DNA of 64,000 bases, taken from positions 558,001 through 622,000 of the forward strand of contig RCTD01000030.1 of assembly GCA_014898415.1 (NCBI GenBank). The letters are read 5' to 3'. Position numbers and translations under genes: made by a program. Positions 54,616-64,000 of this stretch are shown piece by piece (the stretch's first letter is position 1; each line of letters starts with the position of its first letter). The notes beneath the pieces are model-generated. The model had not been told where the DNA came from and made no database searches. It was given only the letters and a program-made list of their open reading frames with translations. The stretch comes from Stromatinia cepivora. Its lineage: Eukaryota; Ascomycota; Leotiomycetes; Helotiales; Sclerotiniaceae.

Positions 54616-56985
54616 TGATATACCATCACAACTGATCGAAGATCCAAGGACATGATTGAAATCCTAGGCGAAACAAGCGGGAATTTTGACAAGCAGACAG
54701 AGATGTATCATTCTTTGGATATTAACATCATATCAGGGACCAAATCTGGAAATTGTGAGAGAGAAGTCATCCATGTCTGAGAAATTTCGGCCATTCCGTA
54801 CCGAAGTTTCACTCATATTATCGGCTGGGCAACACCATTTTACAGCCAAAAGAAAAAGCACAAAGGGACTTATTGTAAAACCCCTCGCATGGAAAGCGCA
54901 TCCAGACCAAGTACCACCCGTCACAAAAATTGGAATCGAGGCGATAATTCCCGAGTACATTTCATGGACATCCTGTCGAATAACTCTGAATGAGGTAGTT
55001 ATACCGGGACGTGGAAGCATCTCCGGGCAATATTTATTAGTGGTGATCGAATAAGAAGAAGATGGCATGTTAACTCAGTTGGTACAACATAAGATGTGTG
55101 TGTATTTATGTTCGATATTGCAGAATCTCAATGTTGTGTCAGTCGAGCTGTGTGCCATGATTGCTGCTGTTAATGAAGGAGTTCGATAAGAGCGAACGAA
55201 TTCTAGCCATACAGCATGTGGGAAAAATGGTGATGGAGGCGTCTCCGTAAGTTCCACAAAAGATATCGATCATGTTTGTGCATGTTTGAATGAAGGGTCA
55301 TTTCACTGTGGTGGGGCTGTCAAAAAGGAAAAGGATGAATTTCTGGTGGGAATGATCTTGGTTGGCTAGCTGAAGGGGATTAATCAAAGGCATTAATAGA
55401 TTCGTACCATGGGATATTGATGGTAGAATTTGTTGCATTATATTTGTTTGTATCTAGATGAGAATAGTACTACTAATTTGTTCTACCAACAGTACGTACC
55501 TAGCTAACAGAACAAAAGCACACAGTCGATATGCTAAGTAAGGAGCACTGCTTTGTTGATCTATCGAAGACATTTCTGAGAAGCCTTTACAACCTACCTA
55601 GTAGCTACCTTGGAGGGGTTTATTAGTAAGTAATCATCTAATGCATCGTACTCCATGAATGTTATCAATCTACCAATAACGTTAACATTGCACTAAGTCT
55701 GTGTTGTAACCGATTAATAAATTAAGTTTTTAGGGGTCATTAGGTTTAGGCTTTCGTTATATTTCCAACAAAACCGGTTAGGTCTCATTTGGCGCTTCCT
55801 TTGAAATGCTATCCGTAGATTATGAGTAGAGTAGAATAAATAAGTAGCTGAGTACAGTACCAGTACTCTGTACAACTAACCGTGCTACCTAGGTAGGTAC
55901 TTGGGGTTTACTCTAATCAATCAAATGGTAATGGATAATGATGACGATGCCAATGATGCTGCTGCTGCTGATGATAAAGATAATATAATGATTGTGGATT
56001 ATTTAAATAGATATTACCAGTATTACCCATAAACTATTTAGTACCTAGCTTATCTACTAGGTTATCTACTTAGTCCTCTATTCATGAGGAGCAGCTAATT
56101 TTGTGGAAATTTGTGATGTCATTGAGAAATAATATTTCGTCATGTAACTCAAGAATTTCCTTGTTAGACATCAACCTAGGAAAGATTTCTCCTTTTCAAC
56201 AATGAAAACTCCTCAGATATATCAAGTAGAGCAACAACAATTGATCAATAATAAATAATGGCCAAATACGCGTAAGTTCGCCTCTTCTTCATTTCCCGCT
56301 AGTTACAACTAAACCGCTAGAATCTCCTTTCATTTTTTTTAGGTACGGTATAACTGTACAAATTTAGAAAAAATGCAAGTTCCATTATTGGCGCCAAAGT
56401 CCAAAATGGCAAGAACAAGGAACCCACCCATCGGAGGCGGACCTCCTCACCGGTGATTCGTCAAAATCTCATACTTTGATCGGAGCCATCTCCACAAGAT
56501 CCTTTTCTTGAAGTCTTACCCAAATTCCCATGAGCAGCAACCTCACAATTCTCAATTATAGAAGTCGTCGCTAATCCTGGAATATCATCACTTTCTTAAA
56601 AAAATTTAACCAATTCCGCCAATTATCCAAAAAAAAAACCCCCTTGTCACAATTGCCAATTATTTTTGGGGAGATTACCACTGTTTCAACCATATCTCCT
56701 AGCTCTCTTCGATCGAACAACGACAGCGACTTCGACAGCAACACAAGATCGAACGTAGCTTGGATAGCAATGATTCAGTAACAACCACAAGAAGGAAGGT
56801 TAAAAAACTGTGTCACACTGTTATCCTCATGCTCTTTGGACCGCCGGGGAAAATAAAGAGAATACGAATGCGACACAACTTTGAAGGGATGTGGCAAGAC
56901 ATCTGTTGGGAATTTACGATATAAAACACTTCGAACTACAGAAACTACTCGCGGCGGCGTCGATCTTCGCAATCTTCGTGTTGCC
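54616..56985. other. Intergenic region with an ambiguous ORF pair
   Basis: At about 54690-55068 both strands are open: plus 54686-55054 without an ATG near its 5' end, and minus 55068-54733 with one. Neither has a known domain. The rest is AT-rich, with a trinucleotide (GCT/GAT) tract near 55945-55985 and many TACCTAGGTA-like words near 55885-56080. The last 400 bases before 56986 are the leader of the transcription-factor gene. Confidence 0.45.
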
Positions 56986-59703
56986 ATGAATCCCGACTCG
57001 GTATCCAGTTCCAATTCCGGAACGGCTCCAACGCGGAAGGATCGAGGACCGATCGCGAGTCAGGTTGGTGTTTATTCGCTCCCCACCTTCTTCATTCTCT
57101 CCTTTTCGATGGGGTCCACTACTATTTTTCGCGTGTATAATCTTAGCTGCCTCTTGTTATCCTATAGACTGTGAATGGGGGCTGACATTCAACTTCTGAA
57201 GGCTTGCGATGTTTGTCGACAACGAAAGCAAAGATGTGACGAGAAGCGACCGAAGTGTGGTCTTTGCACACGGTTGAAGATAGAATGCAATTATAGGGAA
57301 CCCGTGCCGACAAAGTAAGTGCTACGAGGCATATTTCGGGTCATTTGATATTATGGAGGGGATTCGATCTGCTTCTAATATACTCGCCTGCGTTGACCCT
57401 GACTGAGAGCACCATAGGAAAGACAAAACGATGGTTGAAATCCTGGATCGAGTAAAAAGCATAGAAAATAAAATCGATCGACTTCCTCATCGAGTCGCAG
57501 GAGGTACATCAGAGTCTAAACCATTTCAGACATCGCCTACCAATCAACCGTCGTATAGCGAATCCTTCAACTTCGATTCCGAGGGACATGCATTTGCACC
57601 TACGTTCATACGCCCATATGAAATTAGTCCTGGTCGATTGGAAATAGAGACTACATATCATCATTTTACTGCGTCCCATAAGATTTTGACATGGCCTGCT
57701 GTACAACAACTTCTACTACAAGCTGTACCGTCGAAAATTGGTGATTTGAAAGATTTGGAAAAGGGGTCAGTGTTCATAGTGCGAATGCAGGCTGCACGGC
57801 CTCCCTTATCCTTAAATGTAGACCTACAAGACAAACCATTTGTAGGCATGCAATCATTGGCGAGTAGAGTTGTTGGAGGCTCGCGAATAACGTTCCCCGC
57901 TTTGTCCCGGGAGACTATGCATCAACTGGCAACGTCTTATTTTGATACATTCAATTTCCTGTACCCCTTCATGGATAGGCAAAATTTTGTTTCTGACACC
58001 CTTACAAAAGTTACATCAGAAGGTTTCGATGGAGATGTGGAGTCTGTCCTTGCATTGCTAGTTTTCGCTCTTGGAGATGTGGCACTTGGAGGTTCCCGCG
58101 GTAATCCTGTCGATGTTTACCGGGGCCGGCCAAGTGGCGTCAGGGGCGGATCAGGGTCATCTAGACCACCAGGACTAGCCTTTTTTAATGAAGCGATGAA
58201 GAGAATTGGCTGCGTCTTTACTGACTGCAGTCTCGAGAATGTGCAGATGTTTTGTCTGACTGCGTGCGTCCCAATCTCATCAAGAATAAGCCTTTTGAAC
58301 TCGCTTGTTGACTTCTTGCCTCAGATTGTACTACCAAACCTGTTGCCGCCATATGGTAAGTATTGGAACCAAAAACTTCTATGAGTGGCAGTTGATGTAA
58401 TCGTAGGAATTTTGGAGGTCGATGGTTTCTGCCTCTTCGGCATGTAATATACTTATCACGTCGTCAGCACGCTTCTTTATTCTTTTCTCCTCCAAAATCT
58501 CTGACCGAATTTTAGGGACAGCATTGACTGGAAGTCTCCGAAAGGCGACCTTATTAAACGCGCGTATTGGCATTGTGCTACCATGGAGACGTAAGTAATC
58601 TACACCTACAACGACACTCTGGAACCCGTGCATCATACTAAGGAATGGAAGAACTTTACACCTCGATATGGATTTACCACTCACTTCGATGATGAATCTT
58701 GAGAAAAAGGTTGAATTGCCGCTTTTTCTAACCCCTTTCTGTGAAGAGGATTTTAAGGGTGATCAACAATCTCATTGGCAAGCCCATAATTCTTCAGTAC
58801 TGGTATTACGACGAATTTGCGTGCACATACAAAGTGGAATTCATGAGAGTAAGCACATGATTCAGAAGTTGTATTCACTATTATGGATGAAATTAACTCC
58901 TTGACTAAAGTGGCCAATATGGACACTAGCTCCCCTTCCACGGATGCTTTCAGCTTTCTATCCGCAAGTGGTGCAAGACAGCTCGCATCCCAGCTAACTC
59001 AATGGCGTGGCCTCCTCCCCGGTGCCATCCAATGGGATGAAGATGACCCCGCGCGTTTTCCTAGTGTGCAGACCCCCGAACAACAAGCCGGGAATATCGA
59101 TCCGAATCTCACATCACAAGGATCACAGGATTCTCGTTCAGCTCTGTTCTCTACTAATCTCGACGAGGAACCGACTAGGTATCCTTATGCGTATGATATA
59201 CAGGTCGCGGTGTTGAGAACTAGGTTCTATTATGCCAAATACATAGTTTATCGACCTTTTGTGTACAAGGTCTTGCATTTTCCAGAGTTGGTCACGCCAG
59301 AGGATGCCCAAAACGTTGCGGAATGTCTACGCGTATGTTACTCTAACCCCCAGCCTTTCCTCCTTTCCAGTTACTGTCACCACCACCTTACACTTCTATT
59401 AACACCTTATACCAGTCGTGTCTCCTCTGGCCCATCCTGCTCTCCCCTCCATCTCGCAGCAAACGCCTCATTCCCTACCTCTTCACCTGGTCTCAAATCT
59501 TCCTTAGCATCTTACTCATCGTGCATCTTTCGAAACACAACGCGATGCTGAAGGAGATTTGTGAGAACATGTGTGGGGAACGGTATCGCGAGGAGATCGA
59601 GATTACGGAAGGCCTGATGCTGGATTGGATTCGGGATTTGAAAGATGCCGAGGATCCGATCGCGGTTTGGTGCTGGAATATGCTAAGAGGTATTTATTGG
59701 TAG
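56986..59703 (+). CDS. Zn2Cys6 fungal-specific transcription factor
   Basis: Nine exons, 56986-57063, 57202-57314, 57418-58263, 58325-58355, 58407-58462, 58522-58590, 58643-58848, 58911-59332 and 59416-59703, giving 702 residues. Residues 28-55 are the binuclear cluster, CX2CX6CX6CX2CX6C (CDVCRQRKQRC...KCGLCTRLKIEC), split from the N-terminus by intron 1. A short coiled coil (MVEILDRVKSIENKIDR) follows. The fungal_trans middle homology region starts near 160 (YFDTFNFLYPFMDRQNF) and continues through ALYYQTCCRHMEFWRSMVSASSAC, KRAYWHCATMET and LHLDMDLPLTSMMNLEKKVELP. It would look truncated at 58384 without the later introns. The exon 5 donor (GTCAGC at 58463, or GTCGTC three bases earlier) is the least certain. 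Target genes are unknown. Confidence 0.88.
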
Positions 59704-60176
59704 GTTTTCCATATCCGATTTGTCACTGGACTACTATCCAACAAGGCATCTCGAACGAGGGTGTAGGCGTGGTGGTGAGGAAGAAGAGGAATTGATAAAA
59801 GACGTTGAACAATTAGGAAGATGGGGAGGGAATTGTGTGAGAAGCAGCGATTTGGAATCGGGATGGAATTGTGGGGCCAATGTTGATGTTGTGATGTTTT
59901 GATGCGGTGGATAGGTAGGAAGGTACGCATGAACAAACGAAAAAACGAATGAACGATGTCATATGATGAAGTTATGATCATGAAGAAAAATAAAATATAT
60001 ATAGCCATGTTCATTAGTTAGATAAACCAACGAGCTAAAGTGGGGGAATCAAAAAAGATTACAAGTCTCTAAGAATACGAGTCTATCCATTTACGTCCCA
60101 AATCGCCTCTCGACCCCAATTTCATAGGGGAATATGTAAGATGACAACCTTACAAAGTTGCCTACCGTGACAGGGT
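59704..60176. other. Convergent intergenic region
   Basis: 3' regions of the transcription factor and the dienoyl-CoA reductase. No gene supported. Confidence 0.5.
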
Positions 60177-61331
60177 TCATAGCTTTGACTCCTTTCGTCG
60201 TACGAACGTATCGTCTAGTAAGTAATCAGGGTATCTTTTTGCTCCAGCCATGCCTCCCGGATGTCTCCCTATTTGCACAGGATTAGTATAAATACCTTAG
60301 CGAGGATGAATGAGAAGCAAAAAGTGGGTAAGTCGATGAGAAATCTTCAAACGTACAGTTTCCACCATCAATAACCAAAACTTCTCCATTGACGAAGCTT
60401 CCTGCGTCACTGAATAAATACACAGTTCCATCTGCAATTTCCTTTACAGTGCCGTATCTCCCCAGTGGGTTTCTTCTCTGCGCGTCCCCGCTCGCTTCAC
60501 TCTCCTTATCGCCCAATCTTGCCATTCCCTCCGTTCCTTCTATAGGTCCTGGCGTAATCACATTACTGGTTACCCCCCTAGGGCCATATTCCAACGCGGC
60601 CGTTGCAGAAATAGCATCAACGCCAGCTTTCGCTGCTGCTGCATGTCCTTGCAGCGCCATTCCCGTAAAGTGGAACGTGGCCGAGATGAAAATTATGCGA
60701 CCACCGGTGTTGGGGTTAGATGCTGTATTTGGATGGGCAGAAGCCGATTTTAGGAGTTGCGGGAGAGTGGCTTTGAGAGTGTTGAAGGAGCCGAGAGTGT
60801 CAATCTCGAGGACGGTTCGGAAGGCATTGGAGGAGAGACCATCGAGAGGGGAAATAAAGTTTCCGGCTGCTCCAGCGCTGTTGTAGTGGTCATGTTAGAA
60901 CATATTATCCATTTGACATATAAATTGAAAGAGAAAGAAAATGAAAAAGCAATCATACATCACGAAATCAATGCCTCCTAACTCCTTCACGCATCTCTCT
61001 ACCGCAGCCTCCAAACTCTGTATGTTCCTCACGTCCACACCACCAATCCCAATAACTTTGGATCCAGAACGTGCCGTTGATATGGATTTGGCCATGGATT
61101 CAGTCTTGGAAGGATTGCGTCCGATAATACATGCGTTTGCTCCCAGGTGAACCATTGCGCGGACTTGGGCGGAACATATCGTACCTGCACCGCCAGTGCA
61201 GAAGACGACTTTGTTATCTGAAGGAAAGAGACTTAGTATGTATAAAGAAAGAGGCCTATGTCTTAGAAATTCATACCAAAGATACCATTGCGCCAGACGT
61301 CGGAGAGGTATTCTGATCGAGGTAGAGCCAT
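60177..61331 (-). CDS. SPS19: Peroxisomal 2,4-dienoyl-CoA reductase
   Basis: Four exons, 61277-61331, 60959-61217, 60357-60877 and 60177-60268, giving 308 residues. The SDR fold opens with NKVVFCTGGAGTICSAQVRAM, whose GGAGTI glycine motif is typical of dienoyl-CoA reductases. CIIGRNPSK, GIGGVDVRN and DFVIAGAAGNF across intron 2 follow. The catalytic region has IIFISATFHFTG and later AAAKAGVDAISATAALEYGPRGV (Lys; the family lacks the classical Tyr), then PGPIEGTEGMARL. The last exon gives WRHPGGMAGAKRYPD and ends RRKESKL, a C-terminal SKL peroxisome-targeting signal. Without the last intron the frame would run into an unrelated tail, so SKL supports the splice. It reduces 2,4-dienoyl-CoA in beta-oxidation of unsaturated fatty acids. 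Confidence 0.94.
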
Positions 61332-61775
61332 GTTCGGTGTATTTCAAGAGTGCGAGATAGGATTGATGGTCTAGATTTTGAATACTTGTTTCAAAAGTTT
61401 GTATTCTAATCTAGAGCATAGCTTCAGGAAAGCAATGAGAGAAGTAAAAGTTGTAGAAGTGTAAAACCAACATTGGACCAATCTAACTAAAGTGAGACAT
61501 TTACTTAAAACCCGGGGGTTTTGGTGTCTCGTGTGCCTCGGTCCGGCTATCAACTTCACAAGTTCCGTGAGCTAAAGAATATGATTACATAATTCCACGA
61601 GCCCAAAAATAAAAAGACAAGGACCTTCCCTTAGCCTTCATTTACTACCCACTATTAAGCGCTGACTGAATAAACAAACCAGCATCTTAATCATCACATC
61701 ACATTGTCTTTGTGTAGGTATTGGACAACTTCTTAAGTAAAGATATATTTGGGAGGGACATTTGCACTCGACAAG
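61332..61775. promoter_or_regulatory. Divergent promoter region, SPS19-type / ATG33
   Basis: 444 bases between the divergent starts of the reductase and ATG33 genes. No other feature seen. Confidence 0.5.
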
Positions 61776-62539
61776 ATGTCTACAAGGTCTGTGTCGACTT
61801 TAAAGTTTGTGGGATCTATTTCCCTCGGTCTACTTACTGTAAGTAAATTGCATCACCCCACCATAACTTGCCATTTCAAATCCGACAGCTTGTATAACTT
61901 CATGATTCTGTTCTCATCTTCACTCTTCTTGATCTATGACGAACTCAAAGGACTAACAGACATGATCAATAGGGCGTTTCCTATACTCTCTCATCCCTCA
62001 CGATCCCAGCCTTCCTAACCCTCCCATCTGCTACTCTCGCATCTCGTTCTTATAGCTCCCTCACCTCTCTCGCCACAACCCACACTCGTGCTCTCACCTG
62101 GATTTCATCATGGTCTTTCCTTCTCGCCTTCTATTTCTCGCCTCGAGGTCAAAGACATCCTTATCTCCTCTGGACATCTCTATTCGCTGCCTCAAGCTCA
62201 ATCGTTGATAAATTAATCCCACTTGCCATGGGTTCCACAGGTCCAAGACGCATTGCACAGAAGAAAAAGTCAAAGAAACCTATGAGTCCCAGGCAAATGG
62301 ATGCCAGTTACGAGGTTTTGAGCAAGAGTGCGAGGGATTATGAAAGTGCGGGGTTGGCTAGTAGTGAAGAGGAGGTGGATGATAATGTCAATGGGGAGGA
62401 AGTGAGAGAGGAAATGGAGGGTTTCATGACCAGCCAAGTTATCAGGACGGTGGTTGCGGGGTTGGGCTTTGCGATGAGCGTTGTAGGTATTTGGGGGGAT
62501 GGAGGATTGACCGAAGTCATTTTTGTTGATGTTGTATGA
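61776..62539 (+). CDS. ATG33: Atg33, mitophagy-related mitochondrial membrane protein
   Basis: Two exons, 61776-61838 and 61973-62539, giving 209 residues. The N-terminus reads LKFVGSISLGLLTGVSYTLSSLTIPAFLTLPSA, the typical Atg33 opening, joined in phase 0 across a GTAAGT...CAATAG intron. Four hydrophobic helices are visible: 8-35, about 60-76 (WISSWSFLLAFYFS), about 83-100 (LLWTSLFAASSSIV) and near the C-terminus (IRTVVAGLGFAMSVVGIWGD). A polar acidic loop (SEEEVDDNVNGEEVREEME) precedes the last helix. In yeast Atg33 is a mitochondrial outer-membrane protein needed for selective mitophagy. Length is near the roughly 200 residues of the yeast protein. Confidence 0.93.
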
Positions 62540-64000
62540 GGGGAGAAGGGGAAAGACTTTGGGTACGGCTATGATGGACGAAACAAATGAAACATAACGA
62601 AGCAGATGAGAATGATGATAAGGTAACAGGTTAACATTGATGCGAGTCAGGAGTTGGCAAGCTTGCAGGATGGGGTGGATTTGGCGGTTTGTAGGCGCGA
62701 CTGGGTGGCAAACAGCACATTCCCATTCTTTCGTTGATGTATGGATCCAGCAAGGCCTCTGGGCATAAATTCTCTCCTCTTTTTACGATTGAAGCAGGTT
62801 TTTCGCTCTCTTTATCACTCATCAATGGCCTGAGAATTCTTCTGGAATATTTGTTGAAAGTTATTGAGCTCTATAAAACACATGTTATTAAGTTGGGCGA
62901 AAAAGATTGTTTTATCTATTGTTGACTGAACTACAAATATTCATGTAACTTGATATTCTACAAGTAGATGAATTTGGGAATTATTTTTCAAACCGTCGTT
63001 ACTATTCTCTATCCCAAGGACATTATACACATCACATACTCCAACGTGCTCAAATCAACCATTTGGTACATGTTTTCTATTCCTGCCATCTCAGCCTCAT
63101 AATACACTTTTGCTTTTGCGTTCGGATTTTGGGAGCCTTTTGACGCGACTCGGACATCTTTACCGAAGCGGAATTGCTTCAGCTATCTTCAACTGGCTTT
63201 CAATATATTGTTCCATCAATCTTCCTTTCCAGCTCGAGACCTTCCGTTATTTGGCAAGTGCCGCATCACGCTTTGTTTCTTTGATAAAGGCTTTTGCATT
63301 TATCACGCTGTCTTGTCAGATATGCAATTTTTACCCTGTACCATGTACATTTAACATCATTGCTATCGTGCAGTTTATTCACCTCAAAATATATCATTTT
63401 TAGAGCTTGGTCATTGAGCTTCGCATGATATTGGAGAAGCCCATCTCAGAACTTTCTCCTCAATCCTCTCCCCAGCTCTATGCGCCGGCTCATCTCCAAA
63501 AGACTTTACCTTATTTTCACTCTCCCTCTAATCTATTACATCCCACTCCCCGCATCGATACGACCTTAGACCCTGAAAATATGGTGCGATACAAAGCGAT
63601 TCGGGCACGTTCGCAGATGTCCCTATCTGGCCATGTGCAATCTTGATTCTTGCAATGTGAGACCATCGCCTTTTCACAAGACTTGGCGTGGAATCTCGTA
63701 TGTCTACGTCTCTATTGCAGCCCAAATTATGTATATGGATATATATGTACCATTTCATCAACCTCATTGTATCATGCAAATGTGAAGTCCTTGAAAGTTT
63801 CCCATGAACAACAATATTCATTAAAGGGTATGCGGTACGTATACACGGATACCTCACAGGAAAACTATACCCTGGAAGAAAGGCAGCGCTTACATGGATA
63901 CGTACGCGACGGATCCGAATTGGACCCTGAGCATAGAAGCAAGGTAGATTCTAATCATGTCTGTCACGTTTCTTGATCCCTTATTCGCCATGCTAATACA
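62540..64000. other. Window end, nothing recognised
   Basis: Open frames of 60-110 codons occur on both strands (for example 63110-63403 and 63650-63976 plus, 63528-63857 minus). They overlap each other, many lack an ATG, and none shows a domain. A gene extending past the window edge cannot be excluded. Confidence 0.4.

Noticed and set aside
58379..58684. 101-codon minus-strand ORF
   Set aside because: Overlaps exons of the Zn2Cys6 factor, whose spliced plus-strand product matches a known domain.
63110..63403. 97-codon ORF near the window end
   Set aside because: No ATG at its 5' end, hydrophobic low-complexity content and overlap with other equally open frames.

Overview
This window looks like nuclear DNA of a filamentous ascomycete (Pezizomycotina). 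Genes are monocistronic and lie on both strands. Most have a few short introns of about 47 to 165 bases with GTAAGT-like donors, CTAAC/CTGAC-like branch sites and YAG acceptors. Several products are fungal in type: a Zn2Cys6 transcription factor, Atg33, a 2EXR protein, a Pex30/Pex23-type dysferlin-domain protein, and small secreted or GPI-anchored proteins. Gene content and style suggest Leotiomycetes, perhaps a Botrytis/Sclerotinia relative; that placement is inference. Exon coordinates come from reading splice sites by eye and checking that the frames join.

Layout, left to right. 2-4.3 kb: a kelch-like membrane protein (+). 5.9-6.8 kb: a membrane-anchored polysaccharide deacetylase (-). 7.8-10.2 kb: an ArsB/NhaD-type transporter (+). 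11.6-12.6 kb: a 2EXR protein (-). 12.6-15.1 kb: gene-poor DNA with short repeats and a mutated pseudogene (-). 15.3-19.7 kb: homocysteine S-methyltransferase (-), a J-domain protein (+) and a Ser/His-rich membrane protein (-). 21.1-21.7 kb: a GPI-anchored protein (-). 21.7-24.9 kb: gene-poor, with a possible relic. 24.9-29.2 kb: an aldo-keto reductase (-), then a thioredoxin (-) and a SPOUT RNA methyltransferase (+) sharing a 244-base divergent promoter. 29.7 kb: a cysteine-rich secreted protein (+). 31.8-39.3 kb: a dense housekeeping block with a Trf4/Cid14 poly(A) polymerase (-), a Pex30-type protein (+), Yip1 (-) and Pam16 (+). 39.3-43.8 kb: gene-poor, with two weak gene candidates. 43.8-52.5 kb: an SDR (+), a coiled-coil protein (-), a 65-residue protein (+), an RRM protein carrying three metallothionein-like modules (-) and a GNAT-amidase fusion (+). 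53.6-55.1 kb: an 82-residue secreted protein (-) and an ambiguous locus. 57-62.5 kb: a nine-exon Zn2Cys6 factor (+), peroxisomal 2,4-dienoyl-CoA reductase ending in SKL (-) and Atg33 (+). The last 1.5 kb holds nothing recognisable.

There is no evident metabolic gene cluster, transposase, CRISPR array or rRNA. Loose themes are peroxisome biology (Pex30-type protein, dienoyl-CoA reductase), mitochondrial upkeep (Pam16, Atg33), and surface or secreted proteins that may act at the host or environment interface. The most unusual object is the RRM protein with a C-terminal array of three 7/8-cysteine modules. Their spacing closely resembles the Neurospora copper metallothionein. Next are the GNAT-amidase fusion, the multiply disabled pseudogene, and several odd gene structures: an ATG-only exon, a GC-AG intron, an in-frame stop-free intron, and 17- and 31-base microexons.
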